A DNA stretch of 64,000 nucleotides, taken from NCBI GenBank assembly GCA_026984935.1, contig JALSRD010000013.1, forward strand, positions 21,554 to 85,553, written 5' to 3'. Positions 17,859 to 25,721 of the stretch are shown here, in pieces. The DNA is from Desulfobacterales bacterium. GTDB taxonomy: Bacteria > Desulfobacterota > Desulfobacteria > Desulfobacterales > JALSRD01. A model generated the notes under the pieces. The model had not been told where the DNA came from. It ran no database searches and was given only the letters and a program-made list of their open reading frames with translations. The translations under genes were made by a program, and so were the position numbers. Numbering within the stretch: position 1 is the stretch's first letter; each line of letters starts with the position of its first letter.

Positions 17859-18674
17859 ATGGAGCTTGAAGGAAAAACAGCACTGGTGCTGGGCGCCGTC
17901 AAAGGCATCGGCAAAGCCATCGCCCTGGCACTCGCCCGGCAGGGGGTGCAGGTGGCCGTCACTTACTGGGACTGGCGCGAGCATCTCGCGACCCTGCGCC
18001 GGGACTTTGCCGACCTCGGCGCACATCCCCTGATGCTTGAAATCGACCTGCTGGACACCGACGCCATCGCGGATGCCGTGCAAAGGGTCGTCGATCATTG
18101 CGGCGGTCTCGATATCCTGATCAACAACATCGAACGCGGCGGCTGGCCCGTGGTCCACGGCCCTTATGTGCGCTCGCAGTGGGACCTGGAACTGGCCACG
18201 ACCCTGCGGGCCAAACGCTGGGTTTTCGACGCCGCCCTGCCCCATCTGAAAGCCGCCAAAAGCGCCGCCGTCATCAACTTTTCCTCCATCGCCGGCATGG
18301 TCGGCCGCAGCGGCCCGGCCGGACTGGTATTCAACGACGGCTATGCCGCGGCCAACCGCGCGGTTTCGTCGCTCACCGAAACCTGGGCCCGGATCGGAGC
18401 CCCCAGCGTGCGTGTAAACGAAATCATGCTGGGCATTTTTGAAACCCGGCACGGCCCCGGCACCCGCGGCTGGGGGCTGCTCAGCAAGGCCCAGCAGAAC
18501 GCACTTATTGCGCACACCCCGCTCAAGCGCATCGGCACCGTACAGGACGTCGTGGCAGCGGTGATCTTCATCCTGCGTGACGCACCGTTCATGACCGGCA
18601 GCGTCCTGCGCATCGACGGCGGCTACGTCCTGGGCGGCGAAGATGTGCCGCCCATGCCCGCAGGTGTCGTGTAG
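17859..18674 (+). CDS. Short-chain dehydrogenase/reductase family protein with an altered catalytic motif
   Basis: A 271-residue Rossmann-fold protein. The cofactor motif GAVKGIGKA is at residues 12-20, the NNIE variant of the NNAG motif near 86, and the active-site serines are S142/S143. The catalytic YxxxK reads Y162-A-A-A-N166: lysine is replaced by asparagine. The C-terminal tail shows RIDGGYVLGG as in FabG-like proteins. The ATG at 17859 follows AGGAGAGG. With the lysine missing, the usual proton relay is impaired, so it may be a non-catalytic binder or use another residue. The substrate cannot be told; no partner gene is adjacent. Confidence 0.82.
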   Translation: MELEGKTALVLGAVKGIGKAIALALARQGVQVAVTYWDWREHLATLRRDFADLGAHPLMLEIDLLDTDAIADAVQRVVDHCGGLDILINNIERGGWPVVHGPYVRSQWDLELATTLRAKRWVFDAALPHLKAAKSAAVINFSSIAGMVGRSGPAGLVFNDGYAAANRAVSSLTETWARIGAPSVRVNEIMLGIFETRHGPGTRGWGLLSKAQQNALIAHTPLKRIGTVQDVVAAVIFILRDAPFMTGSVLRIDGGYVLGGEDVPPMPAGVV

Positions 18675-18748
18675 AATGGCGGACGCAGGCCCGGTCTATG
18701 CCCAACCCGACACCAAGCATGCTGTAAAAACGTAGGTACCGACGGGTT

Positions 18749-19537
18749 TCAGAAACGACGCGGACGGACCATTTTGGATGGCATGCCCCAGACGAACCCC
18801 TTCACCCACTCCAGTCCCAGTTGGAGGAGCGCCACATCATCGCTTTGCATTTTTTTCAGCGATTTTAACGGCACGCGATAGCGGTCAAGAAAGGTGCTGT
18901 GGAATACAAACTCGCGGAAAGGATCCAGGTTGTAGGTGGCCATGAAGGCCATTTTGGCCTTGGCGCCTGTGGGTCCCTGCACGCCCCAGGGGTCTTGCGC
19001 AAACAGGCCCTTGAGCGCCCCCCACCGGATCGTCATGCGCTGATAGGTTTGGGCCTGCTGGTCCCGAATCCAGGAACGCATCGTCCAGCGCGTCCGGCTT
19101 TGCGGGCCCTCGCAGAATTCCGGGGGCCGGAAAAAGTTAATGTGTTTGCCGTGCCTGCCGTCGGCATCCAAACGCAGCCCCTGCTCAACGGGAAAGCTGC
19201 GGCAGGTACCGGGCCGGTCCGCGTACACCGTGCAGCCTGCAGCGCTCAAAAAGGGGCAGCTTTTCTGTGTGTCGTCGGACATCTTCAGCAGCACCTCGGG
19301 GAAAAAGTTGTCCGGCCGCAGGACCACATCCACGTAACGTTCCAGAAACCGGTCGGAGGAAATCCCCAGGGCATGTTTCAGGCGCAGCACATCGTAAGGA
19401 TACAAAAACAGATTCAGGTTGCGGCAGCAGCGGTTGAAACAGCTGCGCCCGGCATGACAGCGAAAACAGAAAACGTCGTCATTGCCGAGACGCTTTCCGG
19501 GCAGATTGTCGAGATCGCCAAGTTCCACGAATTTCAT
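18749..19537 (-). CDS. YkgJ-like Cys-cluster protein (putative metal/FeS binding)
   Basis: A 262-residue protein of the YkgJ / CxxCxxCC-type zinc- or iron-chelating family. An N-terminal cluster CFRCHAGRSCFNRCC begins near residue 24. A distal CPFLSAAGCTVYADRPGTCR block has the CxV-Y-xxRPxxCR signature of the family. The C-terminal half is unassigned. It is third in a minus-strand run after the dGTPase and a paralogous Cys-cluster protein, 15 bases apart. These proteins are common in Desulfobacterota and their role is unknown. Confidence 0.75.
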   Translation of the reverse strand: MKFVELGDLDNLPGKRLGNDDVFCFRCHAGRSCFNRCCRNLNLFLYPYDVLRLKHALGISSDRFLERYVDVVLRPDNFFPEVLLKMSDDTQKSCPFLSAAGCTVYADRPGTCRSFPVEQGLRLDADGRHGKHINFFRPPEFCEGPQSRTRWTMRSWIRDQQAQTYQRMTIRWGALKGLFAQDPWGVQGPTGAKAKMAFMATYNLDPFREFVFHSTFLDRYRVPLKSLKKMQSDDVALLQLGLEWVKGFVWGMPSKMVRPRRF

Positions 19538-19552
19538 CAGAATTACACCTGT

Positions 19553-20200
19553 TCACGGCAAAGGGGATATACCCGCAACGCGCAGGTTGTCTCCGGCCAG
19601 GATCTGCGCGATGGTCAGCCGGACTCTACGGCCCGGGGCGATATTCAGAACCGCCCGGAAATGCCTTTCAAGCATGGCCAGCTGTGTATAAAAGGGCGTG
19701 CGATCAAAGGCATAGATATCCATTTCCCCGCAACGGTGCATGAACGCAGCACACCCCGGTGCATGCAGCACGCTTTTTCCGGGTCGCCTGAGCTGATGGG
19801 GAACCCCGTGCAGGCGGCAGATCATGGGACGGTGGGCATACAGCCGGCAACGCCCCTGGAAATTGAGTGGGCACATGACCCGTACGGTGAGCTTTCGCAC
19901 CAGGGATGCCTCGATCCGGCGCCAGGCCCGGGCCGCCCGCCGCCGGATCTCGTCCTGCAGGGACCGTTCGAGGGTCTGCAGGCCTTTGAGCAGATAGTGC
20001 TGCTCGATGTGCGTGTGGTGAAAAAAAAGGGTCCGGCAGCAGCTGTTTTCACAGCCCGTACAGTGGAATCCATAGAACGCTGCGGCTTCCTGGTAAGCGG
20101 CATCCATGCGTGAAAAAAGGATTTGGAGATCATCCAGAATTTCCAGTGCGCCTTTTTGGCGGTGCGCCGGGCCGCTGGAGTTTTGAATGGGACCAGCCAT
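19553..20200 (-). CDS. YkgJ-like Cys-cluster protein
   Basis: A 215-residue paralogue of its downstream neighbour, with the same two-block layout: CTGCENSCC near residue 45 and CPLNFQGRCRLYAHRPMICR near 110. The start is uncertain. I use ATG at 20200; a TTG at 20215 overlaps the dGTPase stop in a TTGA and would add five residues. Both choices make the gene translationally linked to the dGTPase. The cysteines probably hold a metal or iron-sulfur centre; no reaction can be assigned. Confidence 0.75.
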   Translation of the reverse strand: MAGPIQNSSGPAHRQKGALEILDDLQILFSRMDAAYQEAAAFYGFHCTGCENSCCRTLFFHHTHIEQHYLLKGLQTLERSLQDEIRRRAARAWRRIEASLVRKLTVRVMCPLNFQGRCRLYAHRPMICRLHGVPHQLRRPGKSVLHAPGCAAFMHRCGEMDIYAFDRTPFYTQLAMLERHFRAVLNIAPGRRVRLTIAQILAGDNLRVAGISPLP

Positions 20201-20211
20201 GACAAAGGTCT

Positions 20212-21339
20212 TCAAACCTGCGGCGACGGGAAAAAGAGCCGCTCGTAAAGGGTCAGGGCATAACGGTCGGTCATGCTGGCGATAAAATCACAGACCACGC
20301 GCGGTCGGTCAGCGGTTTCAGCGGCTTCACAGGGGGCCATGTCGAGATTGGCCAGTTCGCGGTTCAGTTCATCCCCGTGCCCGAGAAAATAACTGTACAG
20401 CTCGCTGAGAATTTTCTTGGCCTTGACGAATTCGCCGTGCACCTTTTCCGAACGATAGACATTATCGTACAGAAAAGACCGCAGCGCCACCATGGCATCA
20501 TGCACGCCGTTGCTCATGCGCAGCTGCAGGCGGCCGTTGCGCACACGGCTGCATGAAATCAGGTCCTTGATCATGGTCGTCGCCCGGGAGGAATGATCGC
20601 TGCCGATGGCCCGCACGCATACCGCCGGCACCTGCCCGGACCGGACCACACCGCTGCGGATGGCATCGTCCAGATCGTGGTTCAAATAGGCCATGATATC
20701 GGCGATGCGCACGATCTGTCCTTCCACGGTACAGGCCAGCTCCGCAGGGTCATCCGGTATGATTTCACCGAAGCCTTTGGAGTGTTTCAGTATGCCGTCG
20801 CGCACTTCATAGGTCAGGTTCAGGCCGCGGCCGCAGTTTTCGAGGATATCGACCACCCGCAGGCTCTGTTCGTTGTGGGAAAAGTCCGGGTCGTAAATCT
20901 CTTTCAAAGCGGTTTCGCCGCTGTGGCCAAAAGGCGTATGGCCCAGGTCGTGTCCCAGAGCAATGGCTTCTGCTAGATCCTCGTTTAAAAACATGGCGCG
21001 GGCCACCGTCCTGGCGATCTGGGCAACCTCCAGCGTATGCGTCAGCCGCGTACGGTAATCATCGCCGATGGGGGTCAGGAAGACCTGGGTCTTCTGCTTG
21101 AGGCGCCGGAATGCATTGCTGTACACGATGCGATCCTTGTCCAGCTGGAAGGCGCTGCGTACCGGGCAGGGCTTTTCGGGCCGCCGCCGCCCCCGGGACG
21201 CCGTGCTCAAGCAGCCATAGGGCGACAGGAAGTTGGCTTCACGCCTCTCGTATTCCGCGCGGATCGACACGGGTTCCTCATGCCGGCGAACGGCGGTCTC
21301 CACCAGCATCGGTGGCGGTATCTGATCCCGGCATTTCAA
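20212..21339 (-). CDS. dgt: Deoxyguanosinetriphosphate triphosphohydrolase-like protein (HD domain)
   Basis: About 375 residues, within the family range for dGTPases. The HD-domain metal site is visible as RLTHTLEVAQIARTV followed by ALGHDLGHTPFGHSGE (around residues 100-135) and a distal DIMAYLNHDLDDAI. The enzyme splits dNTPs to deoxynucleosides and triphosphate. I take the TTG at 21339, because GGGGG lies seven bases upstream and family proteins begin close to this point; an ATG at 21309 has no ribosome binding site. It leads the three-gene minus-strand operon with the two Cys-cluster genes. Confidence 0.9.
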   Translation of the reverse strand: MKCRDQIPPPMLVETAVRRHEEPVSIRAEYERREANFLSPYGCLSTASRGRRRPEKPCPVRSAFQLDKDRIVYSNAFRRLKQKTQVFLTPIGDDYRTRLTHTLEVAQIARTVARAMFLNEDLAEAIALGHDLGHTPFGHSGETALKEIYDPDFSHNEQSLRVVDILENCGRGLNLTYEVRDGILKHSKGFGEIIPDDPAELACTVEGQIVRIADIMAYLNHDLDDAIRSGVVRSGQVPAVCVRAIGSDHSSRATTMIKDLISCSRVRNGRLQLRMSNGVHDAMVALRSFLYDNVYRSEKVHGEFVKAKKILSELYSYFLGHGDELNRELANLDMAPCEAAETADRPRVVCDFIASMTDRYALTLYERLFFPSPQV

Positions 21340-21374
21340 GCTGCCACCCCCTTTACATTTTCCGAAAAGTTTGT

Positions 21375-21404
21375 ATTCTATCTTCAGCCAAAGCATTTTG
21401 TAAA
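21375..21404 (-). promoter_or_regulatory. Candidate sigma-70 promoter for the dgt operon
   Basis: Minus strand TTTACA, 18 bases, TAGAAT, giving a transcript start near 21368 and a leader of about 30 bases to the TTG start. Confidence 0.45.
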
Positions 21405-21410
21405 GGACTT

Positions 21411-21606
21411 TTGACAGACGCATCAAAAGTCGGTTTCGGACGGATTTCAAGACTTTTCGTCGAAAGGCGCTGTGCAGAGGTGCGCGTTAAAAGTCCCGAC
21501 CTGTTGGAGGAGCAAAACAACGCGTTTTCGGGATTCGACGCAACGGCGCACAGCTCCCGAAAAGGTTTGCGCAAGCGGAAACTCCGGGCTTTTTCGAGAT
21601 CATCAA
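21411..21606 (+). repeat. Dispersed intergenic repeat, full-length copy 1
   Basis: A 196-base element that begins TTGACAGAC and ends ATCATCAA. It aligns over its whole length with the copy at 22689-22883 at roughly 80-85% identity. An inverted pair AAAAGTC ... GACTTTT lies in the first 45 bases. A block with GCACAGCTCCCGAAAA is identical in both copies. It fills the gap between the dgt promoter and the HsdR_N-domain gene. Confidence 0.85.
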
Positions 21607-21619
21607 TTTTGGAGCTTTC

Positions 21620-22171
21620 ATGAACGGACACCACCTGATTCTGGGGAAACTGCAGGATTTTCTTACCGGACGTACCCTGACGGAAACCCACGACGAGCGC
21701 TACCGCCAGAAACTGGCCCGTCTGCTGGTCGAGCAGAAAGGATTTGCCAAGGCGGACGTGACGCCGCGCCGGACGATTCATCTGGACATCGACGGGCGCA
21801 GGGAGGCGGTCATGGTGGACCTCAGCATCAATGTGTGCGACCGAACCGTCATGATCGTCAAATACGGCCCGGGTTCGCTGGTCACCCGCCATCGCCCGGC
21901 GCTGGCCGCTTCACGCCTGCTGGAACCTTACCAGATCCCCTATGTGGTGGTCACCAACGGCGAAAACGCCGATATTCTGGAAGGCGTCAGCGGAAACCGA
22001 CTGGCACAGGGGTTGATGTCCATTCCTTCACGGCAGGATATCGCAACGGCCCTCGCACAACATGAGTTTCGGGAAATACCGGCCAGGCGCGCCCAAGTCG
22101 AAGCCCGCATCCTCTACTGCTATGATATTGACGGACGCTGCCCTTGTGACGGGCCGCTGTGTGAAATATGA
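21620..22171 (+). CDS. Stand-alone HsdR N-terminal (PD-(D/E)xK-like) domain protein
   Basis: A 183-residue protein matching the type I restriction enzyme R-protein N-terminal domain (HSDR_N type). It is only the nuclease-fold domain, with no helicase motor, no hsdM or hsdS nearby. In the expected catalytic D-(x)n-ExK pattern, D67 is present but the ExK position reads I79-V80-K81, so the metal-binding glutamate appears lost. A C-terminal CxCxxxxC pair is present (CPCDGPLC). It overlaps tadA by four bases (ATGA) and both genes sit between the two repeats. It may have a nucleic-acid-binding role; restriction activity is unlikely. Confidence 0.78.
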   Translation: MNGHHLILGKLQDFLTGRTLTETHDERYRQKLARLLVEQKGFAKADVTPRRTIHLDIDGRREAVMVDLSINVCDRTVMIVKYGPGSLVTRHRPALAASRLLEPYQIPYVVVTNGENADILEGVSGNRLAQGLMSIPSRQDIATALAQHEFREIPARRAQVEARILYCYDIDGRCPCDGPLCEI

Positions 22172-22692
22172 ACGATCGCCGTTTTATGGGCAAGGCCCTG
22201 GAATTGGCCCGCGAGGCACTGGCGGACGGCGAATTTCCGGTGGGCTGCATCCTGGTTTACGATGGTACCGTCATCGTTTCCGGAAAGAGAATTGGCAGCC
22301 GCAGAAATCCACCCAGTGAAATCGCGCATGCCGAAATGCTGGCCCTGCGGCAGTTGGAGGAGCTGGATGCAGGAATCGACCGCTCTGCAGTGTCGCTTTA
22401 CTGCACTCTGGAGCCCTGTCTCATGTGCCTGGGCGCCACTGTGCTAAGCCGCATCGGCAGGCTGGTGTATGCTTACGAGGATGTCATGGGCGGCGCCGCT
22501 GCCTGCCAAATCGAGCTGCTCAGCCCGCTTTACCGTGAGCATCGGCTTGAAATCGTCCCGCATGTTCGGCGCAACCGGAGTCTGGCCCTGTTTCAAGCCT
22601 TCTTCCGCCACCCGGACAATGCCTACTGGCGGGACAGCCTTTTGTGCCGCTATACCCTGGCGCAAAACGGCGGCAGGGCGCACGAAGATTGA
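22168..22692 (+). CDS. tadA: tRNA adenosine(34) deaminase / cytidine-deaminase-fold protein
   Basis: A 174-residue zinc deaminase. The active-site motif H54-A-E56 and the PCLMC motif (P83, C84, C87) supply the zinc ligands and proton donor. The length and flanking sequence (EFPVGCILV near the N-terminus, LSRIGRLVYAYED after the second motif) fit TadA, which converts A34 to inosine in tRNA-Arg(ACG). The usual TadA phrase after the zinc motif is somewhat divergent, so another nucleoside deaminase role is possible. The start overlaps the upstream stop (ATGA). The stop codon itself is inside the first bases of repeat copy 2. Confidence 0.82.
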   Translation: MNDRRFMGKALELAREALADGEFPVGCILVYDGTVIVSGKRIGSRRNPPSEIAHAEMLALRQLEELDAGIDRSAVSLYCTLEPCLMCLGATVLSRIGRLVYAYEDVMGGAAACQIELLSPLYREHRLEIVPHVRRNRSLALFQAFFRHPDNAYWRDSLLCRYTLAQNGGRAHED

Positions 22693-22883
22693 CAGACTCA
22701 CCAAAAGTCGGTCTCGGGCGGATTGCAAGACTTTTCGGTAAAATGCGCGGCGCAGGGTGAGTGTTAAAATCCCAAGCTGTTTGGGGAGCAAAGCGACGCG
22801 TTTTCGGGATTCGGCGCTACGGCGCACAGCTCCCGAAAAAGCTTGCGCAAGCGGGAAGTCCGGACTTTTCAGGAAACCATCAA
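22689..22883 (+). repeat. Dispersed intergenic repeat, full-length copy 2
   Basis: A 195-base direct copy of the 21411 element. It starts with the same TTGACAGAC, the first bases of which overlap the tadA stop codon, and ends ACCATCAA. Internal inverted pair AAAAGTC ... GACTTTT and a second palindrome AAGTCCGGACTT near its 3' end. Together with copy 1 it brackets exactly the HsdR_N-tadA gene pair. Confidence 0.85.
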
Positions 22884-23202
22884 GATTGATTTTTTCATAT
22901 TTTTTTGCATTTTCACTTTTTTATTGCATTTATCAATGGTATTATATATGCAAAATGCCCGGTTGCAGCCGCCCGGACGTATGCCGATGCGTAAACGGGC
23001 AGCCCGGTATTGGCTGTACCTTGAAAAGACAACGCCCGCAGATATCCCTTTGCCGGGGGTCACTTTCGCCGGGATGAGGTGGGGATGAACTTTTTGGAAC
23101 TGGATTGTTAGGCATTATGCTGTTTAACGACTGGGCCGGGAACCGGCATCGGTCCGCCGCAGAATGTTTTTCCAAAGACCCGCAGACACAGGAGGTGCAG
23201 GC
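22884..23202 (+). promoter_or_regulatory. AT-rich promoter region and ~250-base leader of the infC operon
   Basis: Bases 22884-22950 are strikingly AT-rich for this GC-rich window and contain TATTATATA near 22940-22948, a good -10 region, without a clear -35. From there to the infC start about 250 bases form a leader with no substantial open frame. GGCCGG-GAA-CCGG near 23131-23146 can form a hairpin. In other bacteria infC-rpmI-rplT leaders bind ribosomal protein L20 or terminate early; whether that applies here is inference. Confidence 0.45.
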
Positions 23203-23742
23203 ATAGCTTTACCCAAAAGACCGCGCAGGCCTGAAAGGTCCAGCCGTACGAATGTAAACCGCAACATCCGGGCCCGGGAGGTCCGGCTGATCGATCCCGA
23301 GGGGAATCAAGTGGGCGTGATGCCGACTTATAAGGCGCTGGCTATCGCCGGCGATTTCGGGCTTGATTTGGTCGAAATTTCCCCTTCTGCAAATCCCCCG
23401 GTTTGCAAAATAATGGATTACGGGCGGTACAAGTACGAGCAGACCAAGAAAAAACAGGAAGCCAAGAAAAAACAGACCAGTTTTCAGGTCAAGGAGATCA
23501 AGGTGCGACCCAAAACCGGGGCCCATGATCTACAGACCAAAATCGGACACATCCGCAAGTTTATTGAAAAAGGAGACAAGGTCAAGGTAACCGTCATGTT
23601 CCGAGGCCGCGAAATCACGCTCACCCAGCGTGCACGGGAGTTGCTTGCCAGCATTGAAGAAGCGGTGTCCGAAATTGCCGGCATCGAGCAACAGCCCAAG
23701 TTCGAAGGTCGGACCATGATGATGATCCTGGCACCCAAATAG
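23203..23742 (+). CDS. infC: Translation initiation factor IF-3 with an ATA start codon
   Basis: A 179-residue IF-3. The N-domain carries NIRAREVRLIDPEGNQVGVM and the C-domain KVTVMFRGREITL, as in all IF-3 proteins. A perfect AGGAGGT lies six bases upstream of an ATA codon followed by GCTTTACCCAAAAGA. The only in-frame ATG (23164) is 13 codons earlier and would place the ribosome binding site inside the coding region. A non-canonical AUU start is the known autoregulatory device of infC in E. coli, because IF-3 itself rejects such codons. It heads infC-rpmI-rplT-pheST; no thrS precedes it here. Confidence 0.95.
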   Translation: MALPKRPRRPERSSRTNVNRNIRAREVRLIDPEGNQVGVMPTYKALAIAGDFGLDLVEISPSANPPVCKIMDYGRYKYEQTKKKQEAKKKQTSFQVKEIKVRPKTGAHDLQTKIGHIRKFIEKGDKVKVTVMFRGREITLTQRARELLASIEEAVSEIAGIEQQPKFEGRTMMMILAPK

Positions 23743-23888
23743 CGCGTCGCGGCCATTGCCGGTCCGGGCCACGAAACGTCAGTGCAGCAATTGAGAAAGG
23801 CAACGCTGCTGACGGGGGAGGGGCCGTTCGCGGACCGCACGCGAAGCCCAAAAAAACGCTCATCCGGCACCATCTCAAGAAGAGAAGC

Positions 23889-23940
23889 ATGGCGTGAACC
23901 GACTCGCTTTCTGGTCACGCCATCTATTATTTTTACTTTT
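23889..23940 (+). terminator. Hairpin with U-rich tail between infC and rpmI
   Basis: ATGGCGTGAACC, 12-base loop, GGTCACGCCAT (one mismatch) followed by a T-rich tail containing ATTTTTACTTTT. It is either a terminator or attenuator separating infC from rpmI-rplT. The 285-base gap (23743-24027) holds no gene. Confidence 0.6.
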
Positions 23941-24027
23941 CAATCGCCTGCCGATTGAACTGCGACACAGAGAAGATGGGTACAATTTCAGCGTTCACAA
24001 CAGCACGCAATACAGGAAGGACATAGC

Positions 24028-24225
24028 ATGCCGAAAATAAAAACAAATAGGGCCGCAGCCAAGCGGTTTAAAAAAACCGGCAAAGGGAAATTTGTCTATT
24101 CCAAGTCCCACGCCAATCACATTTTGACGAAAAAAACGACCAAGCGCAAGCGTACGCTGCGCCAGAGCCATCTGATCGACAAATCGAATCGCCGGGAGCT
24201 GCGGGCGCTGCTCCCGAACGGATAG
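24028..24225 (+). CDS. rpmI: 50S ribosomal protein L35
   Basis: A 65-residue basic protein beginning [20 protein letters not shown], the unmistakable L35 N-terminus, and ending in the conserved LRALLPNG region. Start ATG with AGGAAGG upstream. It is followed by rplT after 48 bases, the universal order. Confidence 0.96.
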   Translation: MPKIKTNRAAAKRFKKTGKGKFVYSKSHANHILTKKTTKRKRTLRQSHLIDKSNRRELRALLPNG

Positions 24226-24273
24226 GCGCAAAAGTGCCCGCCCTTTCACCGAACCGACGCAGGAGAGAGTCAA

Positions 24274-24624
24274 ATGCGAGTCAAAAGAGGATTTAAAGCG
24301 CGCCGGAGGCGCCAGAGAGTTCTGAAAGCCGCTCGGGGCTTCCGCGGCGGCCGCAGCAAACTGTTTCGTACGGCCGCCGACGCCGTCGACAAGGCGCTCA
24401 TGTATGCCTACCGCGACCGGCGGCGCCGGAAACGCGATTTCAGACGGTTGTGGATCAGCCGCATCAACGCGGCGGCCCGCATGAACGGGCTGTCTTACAG
24501 CAAATTCATGCACGGATTGAAGCTGGCGGGCATCACGTTGGACCGCAAGGTACTGGCCGAGCTGGCCGTCTCCGATCCACATGGGTTCTCGCACATTGCC
24601 GGCCAGGCCGCCCAGCAGCTGTAG
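24274..24624 (+). CDS. rplT: 50S ribosomal protein L20
   Basis: A 116-residue protein with the L20 signature: [17 protein letters not shown] at the N-terminus, [13 protein letters not shown] in the middle and [15 protein letters not shown] in the C-domain. It binds 23S rRNA early in 50S assembly and in many bacteria represses its own operon. AGGAGAGAGTCAA precedes the ATG. Confidence 0.97.
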   Translation: MRVKRGFKARRRRQRVLKAARGFRGGRSKLFRTAADAVDKALMYAYRDRRRRKRDFRRLWISRINAAARMNGLSYSKFMHGLKLAGITLDRKVLAELAVSDPHGFSHIAGQAAQQL

Positions 24625-24664
24625 CCCGGGGGAAAATTCACGCCCAAAACAGCGGAAGACGACC

Positions 24665-25675
24665 GTGCAAGCATCCATCGAGGAAATTCACAGCACAGCC
24701 CTTAGCGAAATCGAGACAGCGCAGGATGCCGAAACACTCAAGGCGCTGGCGACCCGCTATCTCGGCCGGAAGGGCCGGCTGACGCAATTTCTGCGTGACA
24801 TCGCCAAACTGCCGCCGCAGGAACGGCCCGCGGCGGGCCGGCAGGCCAATACCGTAAAAAGAGAGCTCGAGAAGCGCTTTGCCGAGGCCCTTGCGCAAGC
24901 GGAAAACCACGCGGCGGCTCACGGCGAGGACGCCATCGACGTTTCCCTGCCGGGCAGACCGGCGCGTGTCGGTAGCCTGCACCCGGTCACGCAGGTCAAC
25001 CAGCAAATCTGCGGCATTTTCTCAAAACTGGGATTCGATATCGCCGAGGGCCCGGAAGTTGAAACCGATTATTACAATTTCGAGGCCCTCAACTTTCCGC
25101 CCCATCATCCGGCCCGTGACATGCAGGACACCTTTTTCGTTTCCGATGGCATCGTGCTCAGGACCCATACCTCGCCGTTGCAGGTGCGCGTCATGGAAAA
25201 AACCGCACCGCCGGTGAAGACCATCGCCCCGGGCAAGGTCTACCGCTGTGATTCCGACCTGACGCACACCCCCATGTTCCACCAGGTGGAAGGACTGCTG
25301 GTGGACGAGGGCATTTCCTTCGGCGACCTGAAGGGCACCCTGACAGCCTTTATCCACCGCTTTTTCGACGAACGCATCCGCCTGCGCTTTCGGCCCAGTT
25401 TTTTCCCTTTTACGGAACCCAGCGCCGAAGTCGACATCCTGTGCGTCATCTGCCGGGGATCCGGCTGCCGGGTCTGCTCGCACACCGGCTGGCTCGAAAT
25501 TCTCGGTGCCGGCATGGTGCATCCGGCGGTTTTCGAAAATGTCGGCTACGACACCTCCCGCTATACCGGATTTGCGTTTGGCGTGGGCGTCGAACGCCTG
25601 GCCATGCTGAAACACGGCATCGACGACATCCGCCGCTTTTTTGAAAGCGACATGCGTTTTTTATCACAGTTCTGA
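24665..25675 (+). CDS. pheS: Phenylalanyl-tRNA synthetase alpha subunit
   Basis: A 336-residue class II synthetase subunit. The N-terminal coiled coil covers about residues 5-85. Motif 2 lies in KVYRCDSDLTHTPMFHQVEG and motif 3 in GFAFGVGVERLAML; a CxxC-xn-C stretch (CVICRGSGCRVC) precedes motif 3. The start is GTG at 24665 with GGAAGAC upstream; an upstream in-frame ATG would overlap rplT and lacks similarity. It pairs with PheT to charge tRNA-Phe. Confidence 0.96.
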   Translation: MQASIEEIHSTALSEIETAQDAETLKALATRYLGRKGRLTQFLRDIAKLPPQERPAAGRQANTVKRELEKRFAEALAQAENHAAAHGEDAIDVSLPGRPARVGSLHPVTQVNQQICGIFSKLGFDIAEGPEVETDYYNFEALNFPPHHPARDMQDTFFVSDGIVLRTHTSPLQVRVMEKTAPPVKTIAPGKVYRCDSDLTHTPMFHQVEGLLVDEGISFGDLKGTLTAFIHRFFDERIRLRFRPSFFPFTEPSAEVDILCVICRGSGCRVCSHTGWLEILGAGMVHPAVFENVGYDTSRYTGFAFGVGVERLAMLKHGIDDIRRFFESDMRFLSQF

Positions 25676-25721
25676 CACAAGCGGCGCTTCCCGCTACCGC
25701 CGACCGTCACATGGAAATGGT

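Noticed and set aside
23164..23202. ATG-initiated 13-codon extension of infC
   Set aside because: It would place AGGAGGT inside the gene and has no resemblance to IF-3 N-termini.
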